Shown piece by piece: positions 1 through 6,762 of a DNA stretch of 8,649 bases; within the stretch, counting starts at the first letter, position 1, and every line of letters begins with the position of its first letter. The position numbers and the translations under genes were made by a program. Origin of the DNA: Clostridia bacterium (GTDB taxonomy: Bacteria > Bacillota_A > Clostridia > Lachnospirales > Lachnospiraceae). Location of the stretch: NCBI GenBank assembly GCA_012515365.1, contig JAAYYM010000614.1:1-8649 (forward strand), in the 5' to 3' direction. The notes below the pieces were generated by a model. It saw nothing but the letters and a program-made list of their open reading frames with translations, made no database searches and was not told where the DNA came from.

Positions 1-98
1 AACTTTAAGTACCAGGCCAGAATATATGCAATTATTGTAACAATACCATCAATCACGACATGTAATTGATTAAATATCCTCTGATTGTCTTTAATCAA
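1..98 (-). CDS. Undecaprenyl-phosphate sugar-phosphate transferase, N-terminal fragment (partial)
   Basis: This is the first 32 codons of a gene that runs off the left edge. Translation from a TTG at 98 gives MIKDNQRIFNQLHVVIDG, then a hydrophobic helix (IVTIIAYILAW) ending in YLK. A short polar start with N, R and L residues, the HVVxD step and a first membrane helix ending in AWYL are typical of Firmicutes enzymes that move glucose-1-phosphate or a related sugar phosphate from a UDP-sugar to undecaprenyl phosphate, the first step of repeat-unit synthesis at the inner membrane face. The catalytic C-terminal domain lies outside the window, so sugar specificity cannot be judged. An in-frame GTG at 107 is a poorer start because the ribosome binding site touches it. 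The family call rests only on this N-terminal pattern, recalled rather than searched. The gene follows the rhamnosyltransferase-like gene after a 70-base gap, the largest in the window. Confidence 0.72.
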   Translation of the reverse strand, partial: MIKDNQRIFNQLHVVIDGIVTIIAYILAWYLK

Positions 99-106
99 AC
101 TTATCA

Positions 107-111
107 CCCTT
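107..111 (-). promoter_or_regulatory. Ribosome binding site supporting a TTG start
   Basis: AAGGG, continuing as AAGGGTGAT, ends 8 bases before the TTG at 98..96. It resembles the anti-16S consensus AAGGAGGTGAT and places initiation at the TTG. The in-frame GTG at 107 begins inside this motif and so is unlikely to be the start. Confidence 0.5.
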
Positions 112-168
112 CACGATGAATCTGTCATCGCTTAATCTTACAATAAATTGTCCCAAAGGGCAACCATA

Positions 169-1131
169 TTATCCTAAAATTCTTCTAAACAAGTTGAGCC
201 AGAGCTCCATCTGAATCTTACAATAGTTTTTAAATAATCTTCCGGAATAAGGATATTTCTTACCCTGTGTACACATCAGATAGCCTCTCTTCATTCCTGA
301 AAGATATTCTCTTCCATATCCCTTTGCAATAAAGAAAATCGCTTTTATCCCAAATCCGAGCAGTAAAAACGGCAGATTGAGGAGGAGCTGAAAAAAGGGC
401 ATATTCTTGTAAATCACATACCAGCTGTTTCTTGCAGCCAGACGGATTTTGAACGGATTATATCTTGAACCACTGAAGCCACTTCCCACATGATAAACTA
501 CCGCATTAGGTGTATATTTGTTTCGATACCCCATGATTTTTGCACGATAACCGACATCCACATCTTCCAGATATGCAAAATGAAATTCATCAAAATATCC
601 GATTTCTTCAAATATTTTTCTGCGATAAATTGCTGCACCTGCACACGCTGAAAATACATACGCCTCTTTGTTATAATGCTTCTTGTTTCTTCCTTTTCCT
701 AAGGCAAACGCCCAGCCCAAGGCACAATATAAGTCACCGGCACCATCAATTTTATCCGGTTTACTAAGCTGAAGCATTTTTGCAGCTACGGAAAATAACG
801 TCGAATCCTTTGAAATAGTGCGATACAAATTTTCCACAAAAGCTTCCTCTGCCTCAGTATCATTGTTTAACAAAATAATATATTCTGTATCTGTTATACG
901 AATACCTTCATTGACAGCTCGTGAAAAACCATAATTCTGATCCAGACAAATCATCTTGATCTGCGGATAGTTCTGTTCAATAAATTCCCTGCTGCCATCA
1001 TCAGATGCATTGTCTACGATAACGATATTAAATTCTTTAAAGGTCTGTTTTTGTAAAGACTGCAGACATTTTTCTATAAATGGCATTCCATTATAATTTG
1101 GTATTACAATTGTGATTGGTTTTTCTGACAT
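169..1131 (-). CDS. Family 2 glycosyltransferase, rhamnosyltransferase-like (WbbL/RfbF type)
   Basis: This 320-residue GT-A enzyme probably adds one sugar from a nucleotide donor to a lipid-linked repeat unit on the cytoplasmic face. The N-terminus has the family 2 nucleotide-binding start, VIPNYNG (9-15), followed by VDNASDDGS (39-47). The metal-binding region is LLNNDTE (87-93). Acceptor-side and catalytic motifs follow: CAGAAIYRR (163-171), GYFDE (178-182), LEDVDVGYR (188-196) and a conserved His in VYHVGSG (212-218). This order is typical of the WbbL/RfbF rhamnosyltransferase group, but donor and acceptor cannot be read from sequence. A hydrophobic stretch at about 246-268 and a basic tail suggest peripheral membrane contact. 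The ATG at 1131 is preceded by AGGA at 7 bases. The gene starts 14 bases after the previous stop, so it probably shares the operon transcript. Length is normal and no damage is seen. Confidence 0.88.
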   Translation of the reverse strand: MSEKPITIVIPNYNGMPFIEKCLQSLQKQTFKEFNIVIVDNASDDGSREFIEQNYPQIKMICLDQNYGFSRAVNEGIRITDTEYIILLNNDTEAEEAFVENLYRTISKDSTLFSVAAKMLQLSKPDKIDGAGDLYCALGWAFALGKGRNKKHYNKEAYVFSACAGAAIYRRKIFEEIGYFDEFHFAYLEDVDVGYRAKIMGYRNKYTPNAVVYHVGSGFSGSRYNPFKIRLAARNSWYVIYKNMPFFQLLLNLPFLLLGFGIKAIFFIAKGYGREYLSGMKRGYLMCTQGKKYPYSGRLFKNYCKIQMELWLNLFRRILG

Positions 1132-1145
1132 ATCGTTATCCTACC

Positions 1146-2609
1146 CTATTTTCTTTTGAATTCAACATATGGATCAAATACAGCAATATACTCTTTCAGC
1201 ATGCCTGGTTTTTCATTCGTCAGATTCAAGGCACTTTTCTTTATCATCATACAGTCAAGTGAAAGTCCGTCAACCTCCTGCTGGAGGCATGCCCGATGCA
1301 TATAGCCTGAATAATACCGATTCATCCCTCTAAAATTCGGAATTAGTTTACCATCCTCATTTTTACTATATCCGGCACTCTCAATCGTATTCTTACGCGT
1401 ATACAATTTTCCACCTACCGCACCCACTTCACTTCTGACCAGATGGCTTAATAATTCTGCCTGCCAGTTTGGCGTAAGTGGTCTTAGATTTGAGTTTAAA
1501 ATCATAATGTATTCTTCACTCAACAGTGCAATGTCAGCACTATTCATGGCATCCCACATCTTTTTGGTAATCGTCATAACTCTGCCTTCAGCCTGTTTAT
1601 ATTTCACGCGAAAGAAACCTAGATGAGGAGTATATATGACTTCTCCCTCCAGTCCCATTCGTTCTAGATGTGCTTCAATCGCATGCTTTCCGGCCTCATA
1701 TGCGTATAATTTGCTTTCTGGATTATCTGCCGTAGAAAGCTCATGTGCCCGCCAGTGATACAGCACTTTATTTATATGAATGATCTGACTCTTAGAGGCA
1801 CTCTCGATACACCTGAAAATAAAGTCATGATCCTGTGCTCCATTATACTCTGTTCGAAATCCACCAACCTTTACGGCTATATTCCGTTCTACGACAAAAA
1901 AATGGCAGATATAATTATTGGTTCTCAACAGATCCGGATTAAAATCCGGTTTTCTGTGATAGTCAAAATACTCGGATCCATCCTGATTGATCTTATCCTC
2001 ATCAGAATATAGCGCCAGTATTTTGTTTTCCCTGATACCATTTACAATCTGTACTCCATCCTGTAAAGCTTTCACAATCTCATATAATGCATCCTTTGTC
2101 AGCAGATCATCATGATCCAGCAAACCTACATAATCGCCGGTAGACATTTCAAGTGCTTTATTGGAATTTACTGAAATACCATAGTTTTTATCCAGTTTTT
2201 GATACTTTATTTTAGAATTGCAGCATAAATCGGCACACTTTCCTACCATATCCATGACACAATTTTTAACCCGATCTGATTCACTGCCATCTGCAATACA
2301 TAATTCCCAGTTGTCATAGCTTTGCCCCATGACCGACAGGATCATTTCCTTTAAAAAGACCAGGTTTGTCTCATAAGCAGGTACAAGAATGCTGATTTTA
2401 TATCTATGTGGAAAAACATGCATGCGTTGCTGTTCTAACTCTGCCTGCGTAGGTAGATTATTTTGAAGCCACTCCTCATAGTTTTCCTCTTGAATATCTC
2501 GGTCAATTCTCTCTTTTGCCTTAAAAAAAGCCTGTTTGAATCCATTTCTTTTCAGATAATGTAAGCCTCGCTCTATATTCTGTTTACTAAATCGCTTGTC
2601 AACACTCAT
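1146..2609 (-). CDS. Two-lobed family 2 glycosyltransferase with a degenerate second lobe
   Basis: The protein has 487 residues. After a helical, basic N-terminal segment of about 68 residues comes a complete family 2 domain: SILVPAYE (73-80), CIADGS (104-109), LLDHDDLL (163-170), YSDEDK (201-206), GAQDHDFIFR (257-266) and YHWR (284-287). These suit a cytoplasmic sugar transferase like those in rhamnan and O-antigen clusters. Residues from about 345 resemble the middle of a second family 2 domain (ILNSNLRPLTPNW, VGAVGGKLY, then SAGYS and CMMIKKSA). The usual nucleotide-binding start of that domain is missing, and the protein stops at FDPYVEFKRK, about where the D-x-D acceptor motif would normally follow. 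The second lobe is therefore probably inactive or structural. The chosen start is the ATG at 2609, with AAGG 10 bases upstream. A TTG two codons earlier is less likely. It overlaps the nucleotidyltransferase gene by 11 bases. Confidence 0.85.
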   Translation of the reverse strand: MSVDKRFSKQNIERGLHYLKRNGFKQAFFKAKERIDRDIQEENYEEWLQNNLPTQAELEQQRMHVFPHRYKISILVPAYETNLVFLKEMILSVMGQSYDNWELCIADGSESDRVKNCVMDMVGKCADLCCNSKIKYQKLDKNYGISVNSNKALEMSTGDYVGLLDHDDLLTKDALYEIVKALQDGVQIVNGIRENKILALYSDEDKINQDGSEYFDYHRKPDFNPDLLRTNNYICHFFVVERNIAVKVGGFRTEYNGAQDHDFIFRCIESASKSQIIHINKVLYHWRAHELSTADNPESKLYAYEAGKHAIEAHLERMGLEGEVIYTPHLGFFRVKYKQAEGRVMTITKKMWDAMNSADIALLSEEYIMILNSNLRPLTPNWQAELLSHLVRSEVGAVGGKLYTRKNTIESAGYSKNEDGKLIPNFRGMNRYYSGYMHRACLQQEVDGLSLDCMMIKKSALNLTNEKPGMLKEYIAVFDPYVEFKRK

Positions 2610-3318
2610 CTGCAAATACCTTCAGTTCTTCAGGCGTACCCAAAACATGGACCTTCTCATAATCCACTAGAGAAATTCTCACTTCCTGTCCCTTACCAAT
2701 CATATGATTATAGAGAGGTGCCACATATTTCTCTCCCTTTTCCATATTCTGATCCGACAGATAATACTCGTTATACAATTCCTCATAAAGTCGACAGGTT
2801 TTAAAGAAATAGGCTCCGATCGTACAATTGTCAGAAATGCGTTGCTTTTCTCTGACCTGTACAGCACGACCGTCTTCATCAGTCTCAACAAAGCTCCAAT
2901 GATCTCCCATAGCCTTAAAGCAAGGAATAAAACCATCTCCAACCAGCTGATTTTCATTCATTTCACCAGCCTCTACATATGTATCAATATTATAGATCAT
3001 CAATGAAGAATCCGCATCCCAATATGGTGCTGCAAGCATGGCGGTCGTTGCCTGGCCATCTGTCATATTCTCTATTTCGATCACTTTGATCTGATCGATT
3101 CCCATCTGATGACAGGCTTTTTCTATAAATTCTGATGCCTGATCAGCCTTACGTACAACAAATATATAGAGATTTTCATCATCATTAAAGCCTGCAAGGC
3201 TTTCCATTGACCACTCGAAAAGTGATTTGTTACGAACCTCAATCATATATTTGGGTACCTGAAAGCCTGCATTTTTAAAACGTGTTCCCATTCCTGCCAT
3301 CGTAATCACTATTGTCAT
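2599..3318 (-). CDS. Sugar or small-molecule nucleotidyltransferase, BcbE-like (cd04183 type)
   Basis: This 239-residue cytoplasmic NTP-transferase-fold enzyme would couple a phosphorylated substrate to a nucleotide to make an activated capsule precursor. The diagnostic N-terminus is MAGMGTRF (7-14), the glycine-rich triphosphate loop, with the conserved Lys of VPKYMIEV at 23. GQATTAML (88-95) fits the base-contact region, YNIDTYV (109-115) the metal-binding Asp, and REKQRISDNCTIGAYFF (155-171) the substrate-binding strand. The C-terminus VHVLGTPEEL (223-232) is typical of the fold. The pattern recalls Pasteurella multocida BcbE and relatives, sometimes annotated as glycosyltransferases. The nucleotide and substrate are not evident. 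The start is the ATG at 3318, which overlaps the phosphatase stop as ATGA. A longer reading from 3345 adds nine residues before the fold and lies inside the upstream gene. No strong ribosome binding site is seen at 3318, so translational coupling is likely. Confidence 0.82.
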   Translation of the reverse strand: MTIVITMAGMGTRFKNAGFQVPKYMIEVRNKSLFEWSMESLAGFNDDENLYIFVVRKADQASEFIEKACHQMGIDQIKVIEIENMTDGQATTAMLAAPYWDADSSLMIYNIDTYVEAGEMNENQLVGDGFIPCFKAMGDHWSFVETDEDGRAVQVREKQRISDNCTIGAYFFKTCRLYEELYNEYYLSDQNMEKGEKYVAPLYNHMIGKGQEVRISLVDYEKVHVLGTPEELKVFADEC

Positions 3319-3716
3319 TTCAGTTCGCACCTGCTCTTTCTGCATAACTCATCTAATTCTTCCACACTTTTATTTAGAAATTCATCCGGACGAATGGTTC
3401 TGTCATCTACATAGAAGCCTTGATGGCCTGGCCACGGTTTTCCATATATGATCTCATCATATGGAATATCCCATTTTTCAAGCCATGCCAAAACTATTTT
3501 GGCTGTGTTTGCATTGATTAATCCGATATTACCCTGATAGCTGTTCATGTTCCTTGATGTAAACAGGATGATTTTGGCTCCTTGTTCTCTATATTCCCGA
3601 AGCTTATCGATCATTTCTCCATAAGGCACCAGATCTTCATAACGCTCATCTTTTTTCTTGATCGGACATAAGGTTCCGTCAATATCAAATATAAAACTCA
3701 GTCCTTCATAACTCAT
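3315..3716 (-). CDS. HAD-superfamily capsule biosynthesis phosphatase, EcbF/BcbF-like
   Basis: This small 133-residue HAD hydrolase is predicted to remove a phosphate from a capsule precursor in the cytoplasm. All core motifs are present: FDIDGTLC (10-17) with nucleophile Asp11 and acid/base Asp13; motif II FTSRNM (52-57); motif III Lys in YGKPW (91-95); and motif IV YVDDRT (102-107). The TSRNMxxYxGNxGxIN stretch and PYDEIIxGKPW match what I recall of the EcbF/BcbF family (TIGR01689), found in capsule loci of Actinobacillus pleuropneumoniae and Pasteurella multocida. The length is close to that family and there is no large cap domain, so the substrate may be sizeable or presented by a partner protein. 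The gene sits between kinase and nucleotidyltransferase genes with ATGA overlaps on both sides, which argues for a shared pathway. The true substrate is unknown. Confidence 0.85.
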   Translation of the reverse strand: MSYEGLSFIFDIDGTLCPIKKKDERYEDLVPYGEMIDKLREYREQGAKIILFTSRNMNSYQGNIGLINANTAKIVLAWLEKWDIPYDEIIYGKPWPGHQGFYVDDRTIRPDEFLNKSVEELDELCRKSRCELK

Positions 3717-5182
3717 AAGGCTTCAATCTCCTCTAATATCTGTATTGCATTCAGAATAAATGCAAGTACCTTTCGTTCTCTGTCTATATGCAGTGGAAGC
3801 ATGGATAAAAATAGAGATGCTTCGTATAATCTGATCAATTTATAGTCGATTTCATTCTTACTCAAATATTTTTTGAAGATCAGTTTATATTGATCGACCG
3901 ATGGAGCATTGATCAAAGAAAGCCGCAGCTTCATATGTTCCTCGACAGTGATTTCAAACAGGCTGCTGTTCAGGAAATCATAGTTTCCGCAGATAGAATG
4001 GGACAGCTTTGCCATATCATAATAAGGATTGATGTAAAGCTCCTCTTCTGCCAATGCACCTCGCGGATCAATCAGCTTCATCAGGCTGATCTCATCACTA
4101 TATAGAATATTAGAAAAGCACAAATCTCCATGACCTACTACTAATATCTTTCGAAAACTTTTTTGTTCCATAATAGAATGGTAAAGGGATGTGTACTTTG
4201 AAACAACTTCATCCAGTCCCTGATAGTCTGTTCCCATAGACACCCATTGATTAATCCGCTCATATGCATCCATCTGCTTTAAGGATTCCATACGTTCAAA
4301 TAATTTATTCAGATATAGGTGATCTGTTTCCTTCTGATAAACCTCAGCGGTTACTTCCTTTTCCTTTCGATTTGTAAGGAAATAGAACAGTTTATCCAAA
4401 ATCCTCTCAAATTCCTCAAGTGAAACAGCTCCATGAACATAACGGATTGCGATATCCGTCATATGATAACGTTCCATCTGATAAGAGGCACCTTTTTCAT
4501 CTTCTGTATATTGATATGGGATCACAAACCATGACTTCATGTTTTCCGGAAGCAGCTGATAATATGTGTATTCCCGTTTTATTTTATCTCGATTATCAGA
4601 TCTTTTTGTGACTGTATAATCATCACCTTGAATCTGATTAAAATAACGGGCTTCAAATCCACTCGTAATAAACTGTCTGAAATGTGAGCTGACAGACAAA
4701 TCCCAAAAAGCATCAGAACAAATAACCTGATCATTTGAAAGTCCCGGCAGTTCACGCAGGGAATGATATTTTTCATCGGATAAAGATTTAAGTTTCACAA
4801 AATAGGACTGCACATTTTCAAACATAATCATGGACACCTGATCTGCGGTTTTCACTACAAAAGTTTCATGAATATAGGATGCTTTTTCCAACAATATCTT
4901 AACTTCGTTTCGATCAATGATACCAAAATCAGCAAATAAATGGATCACCGGACATTTCATATCTTCAAGTCCGAAGGACACAAATGCTTCTTGCAGCTTA
5001 ACTTCATCCGACAAATAAATAAAATGTCTGATCACAGCAAGCTCTGATAACATATCCTGTATTCGCTGTTTCAGAGAAATTCTTTTAAAAATCGTATTTC
5101 CAAAAGAATTCCCACCTGTAATCGTCCTGATTTCTTTATTTGGTTTCACACTGTCATCATATACGATAATCAGATCTTTCAT
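3713..5182 (-). CDS. APH/choline-kinase-fold phosphotransferase with an extra N-terminal domain
   Basis: The C-terminal part (about 186-470) is a kinase of the aminoglycoside phosphotransferase fold. It shows a candidate ATP Lys in TVTKRS (190-195, Lys194), a candidate helix-C Glu in KREYTYY (202-208), the catalytic loop VVGHGDLCFSN (348-358; Asp353, Asn358) and metal-binding Asp372 in LIDPRG. DPRG replaces the common ID(W/F)E of resistance kinases. With the following YYDMAKLSHSICGNYD region it resembles kinases I recall from capsule loci, so the likely job is phosphorylating a capsule precursor rather than an antibiotic. Residues 1-175 (starting MKDLIIVYDDS) are not recognised. They may be a worn-down nucleotidyltransferase-like alpha/beta domain, without the GxGTR signature. 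The start is well supported by GGGAGG five bases upstream and an ATGA overlap with the flippase-like gene. It also overlaps the phosphatase gene by ATGA. Substrate unknown. Confidence 0.75.
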   Translation of the reverse strand: MKDLIIVYDDSVKPNKEIRTITGGNSFGNTIFKRISLKQRIQDMLSELAVIRHFIYLSDEVKLQEAFVSFGLEDMKCPVIHLFADFGIIDRNEVKILLEKASYIHETFVVKTADQVSMIMFENVQSYFVKLKSLSDEKYHSLRELPGLSNDQVICSDAFWDLSVSSHFRQFITSGFEARYFNQIQGDDYTVTKRSDNRDKIKREYTYYQLLPENMKSWFVIPYQYTEDEKGASYQMERYHMTDIAIRYVHGAVSLEEFERILDKLFYFLTNRKEKEVTAEVYQKETDHLYLNKLFERMESLKQMDAYERINQWVSMGTDYQGLDEVVSKYTSLYHSIMEQKSFRKILVVGHGDLCFSNILYSDEISLMKLIDPRGALAEEELYINPYYDMAKLSHSICGNYDFLNSSLFEITVEEHMKLRLSLINAPSVDQYKLIFKKYLSKNEIDYKLIRLYEASLFLSMLPLHIDRERKVLAFILNAIQILEEIEAL

Positions 5183-5955
5183 TGTTTCCTCCCACCTTGA
5201 AGTGATTTCGAGCTATGGCACCAGATCCATACAACAATCATCGCCATTCCAATGATAGAAATACCGGCAATGGAATAAATCTTTAGCAGCCGGCTAGAAC
5301 CTGACATAAAAATTGCAGCAATATAGTCTGAAAAAGCACCTATTCCAAAAGAAGTGCCACAGATACCGGATAAACAAAACAAAACTCCTATTTCTGCCAG
5401 CCATGCAACGCAAGACAGCAGAATAACAAGTGCATATCTTCCGATGATCAGATTACGTACATAATCATACCATACTTTTGTGATTTCGAGTCCGCGTAAT
5501 ACAAGCATGGATCGATGCGATGTTTTCTGTTGGATCAAATATCGATTTAAATACGTATAAATGCCTGGAAACATAGCAAACATAAAAATTGCCAATGCCG
5601 AGAAAACAGTAAGTGCAGCTGTTACAAACGTGACATTTCCTGAAAGAAACAGTTCAAACGGAATCAATATAATCAGTAATGCGGCTGTATCAAAAAAACG
5701 ATCAACTAAAACACTAAAGAGACCTACCTGAAATTCCTTTGTTTCTTTTGCAAAGCAATACACGCGGAATAACTCGCCTAGCTTAAAAGGTATCAAAAGA
5801 TTAACAAAGGTTGTTTTCAGGTACGTCAGAACAAAATGTTTAAAATTCAGTTTTTGCTCCAGCAAAATAAGGTATAACCTCATCAGCTTTGTCAGATGAA
5901 CCACTGCAAATCCAATTAGAAAAAGTGGTACCATCCAGATCAATTCCATTTTCAT
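5179..5955 (-). CDS. LPG-synthase-TM / UPF0104 family membrane protein (flippase-like)
   Basis: This 258-residue integral membrane protein has about six hydrophobic segments (around 5-25, 88-104, 110-131, 172-196, 207-218 and 227-246). The loop at 55-64 reads IPFKLGELFR, the P-x-x-x-GE-x-x-R signature of the lysylphosphatidylglycerol-synthase-TM family (as in the MprF membrane half, YbhN and AglD). It is followed by VDRFFDT (84-90), matching the family's charged D/E-R-x-x-D helix start. Members are proposed to move or bind lipid-linked substrates. In polysaccharide loci they often sit beside DPM1-like glycosyltransferases, as here. It is shorter than the roughly 300-340 residues I recall as usual, so one or two helices may be missing. 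The ATG at 5955 overlaps the stop of the glycosyltransferase as ATGA. No strong ribosome binding site is seen, suggesting coupling. An in-frame ATG at 5949 is an alternative start. The exact cargo is unknown. Confidence 0.77.
   Translation of the reverse strand: MKMELIWMVPLFLIGFAVVHLTKLMRLYLILLEQKLNFKHFVLTYLKTTFVNLLIPFKLGELFRVYCFAKETKEFQVGLFSVLVDRFFDTAALLIILIPFELFLSGNVTFVTAALTVFSALAIFMFAMFPGIYTYLNRYLIQQKTSHRSMLVLRGLEITKVWYDYVRNLIIGRYALVILLSCVAWLAEIGVLFCLSGICGTSFGIGAFSDYIAAIFMSGSSRLLKIYSIAGISIIGMAMIVVWIWCHSSKSLQGGRKQ
5188..5193 (-). promoter_or_regulatory. Strong ribosome binding site of the kinase gene
   Basis: GGGAGG lies five bases before the ATG at 5182. It sits inside the last codons of the flippase-like gene, whose TGA overlaps that ATG. 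The kinase can thus be reached both by coupled translation and by fresh ribosome loading, which may raise its level relative to the genes after it. Confidence 0.6.
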
Positions 5956-6734
5956 GCAATTACTTCTGCCTCATATTTCTCTATCTTCTTAGTACGGTAA
6001 TCCTGTTTAATACTGGCCGGGTTTATCGCAAACTGTGCCAGCATTTTAAGGACTGTGATTGCTTGATTGAGCATTTTCACGTTGGATACCTGATCATCTT
6101 CTCTCCATGAAATCGGATAAAAGCGCAGCTTATGATGATAGAAACGGCTGGCTAGGATCATACAGTAGTTGAACATCAGATTATCAGGAAATTTCTGATA
6201 GAAGCCGTCCTTAAGCATATCTGTGCGATATAGATTCAGTCCTGAACCAAGGTCAAATATTCTGTTTCTCACAACCGCTGAAAACAGAAAGTCATAGATC
6301 ACATTGCCAAAGGTACGAAACTTTGAGTATCCCGTTAATCTGGATCCAACCATAAATCTGGCACCCAGCACACAGTCATACTTCTTATGAATGCCCTTTT
6401 TGAGTACAGGCAGAAGATCAGACAACGTACCCTGATCATCTCCATGCAAGACAATTACATAATCAAACTGATGCTCTATGGCATACGCAAACGCAACCTT
6501 ATGTGAACCGCCTAAGCCATAATTATCATTATTTCTGAGCAATGTAACAGGAATATCTTTATGGTTCACAACAAAATTCGATACCATTGTCTCTGTCTCA
6601 TCTGTACTTCGATTATTAACCACTATGACCTGTGACAGATAAGCCATTGCCTCTTGATCCAGCTGTCCTAGTACGCGGATAATCTGTTTCTGACAGTTAT
6701 ATGCCGGGATAAATAATAAAATTTTATCTTTCAT
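5952..6734 (-). CDS. DPM1/GtrB-like family 2 glycosyltransferase (polyprenyl-phosphate sugar synthase candidate)
   Basis: This 260-residue GT-A enzyme is probably responsible for transferring a sugar from a nucleotide donor to a polyprenyl phosphate at the cytoplasmic membrane face. Motifs in order: LLFIPAYN (6-13), VVNNRSTDET (38-47), NYGLGGSHK (71-79), LHGDDQG (96-102; metal-binding Asp pair), LGARFMVGSR (123-132), DLGSGLNLYR (161-170) and ISWREDDQVS (208-217). HGDDQG and the SGLNLYR strand are typical of the DPM1/GtrB branch. Unlike GtrB, it has no C-terminal membrane helices, so it must rely on membrane partners. GtrA-type and UPF0104-type membrane proteins are encoded on either side. The start is the ATG at 6734, with AGGAG eight bases upstream and the fold beginning right after it. 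A 14-residue extension to 6776 is polar, unlike the family, and lies over the end of the lipoprotein gene. Sugar identity is unknown. Confidence 0.83.
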   Translation of the reverse strand: MKDKILLFIPAYNCQKQIIRVLGQLDQEAMAYLSQVIVVNNRSTDETETMVSNFVVNHKDIPVTLLRNNDNYGLGGSHKVAFAYAIEHQFDYVIVLHGDDQGTLSDLLPVLKKGIHKKYDCVLGARFMVGSRLTGYSKFRTFGNVIYDFLFSAVVRNRIFDLGSGLNLYRTDMLKDGFYQKFPDNLMFNYCMILASRFYHHKLRFYPISWREDDQVSNVKMLNQAITVLKMLAQFAINPASIKQDYRTKKIEKYEAEVIA

Positions 6735-6742
6735 AATGCTAT

Positions 6743-6747
6743 CTCCT
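6743..6747 (-). promoter_or_regulatory. Ribosome binding site that fixes the DPM1-like start
   Basis: AGGAG ends eight bases before the ATG at 6734, within the 28-base gap after the lipoprotein stop codon (6765..6763). It favours the 260-residue protein over a longer reading from 6776, which would begin inside the lipoprotein gene. Confidence 0.6.
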
Positions 6748-6762
6748 GCTTCCATCGATCGG

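Noticed and set aside
148..163. Inverted repeat TTG-CCC / GGG-CAA as a rho-independent terminator
   Set aside because: The stem is six pairs with a bulge and a three-base loop, and it is followed by TTTATTG rather than a U-run. It is too weak to call a terminator.
540..767. Open frame on the plus strand inside the rhamnosyltransferase-like gene
   Set aside because: It lies antisense within a gene with strong family 2 motifs, its translation is rich in His, Phe and Cys with no domain pattern, and no independent support was seen. Plus-strand frames at 1743-2012, 2704-3006, 3890-4105, 4420-4611, 5889-6110, 7228-7410 and 7565-7777 are rejected for the same reasons.
2700..2957. Second minus-strand frame inside the nucleotidyltransferase gene
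   Set aside because: It is an out-of-frame reading of a region whose main frame carries conserved motifs. The minus-strand frames at 4579-4776 and 7641-7850 are likewise out-of-frame readings of the kinase and lipoprotein genes.
3713..5182. Aminoglycoside resistance kinase
   Set aside because: The fold is shared, but the IDPRG motif, the extra N-terminal domain and the operon of capsule precursor genes point to biosynthesis.
2599..5182. Methyl phosphoramidate (MeOPN) capsule modification pathway as in Campylobacter
   Set aside because: That pathway needs a PEP-synthase-like glutamine kinase and a glutamine-amidotransferase-like hydrolase, and neither is present. The kinase here is APH-fold and the middle enzyme is a HAD phosphatase.
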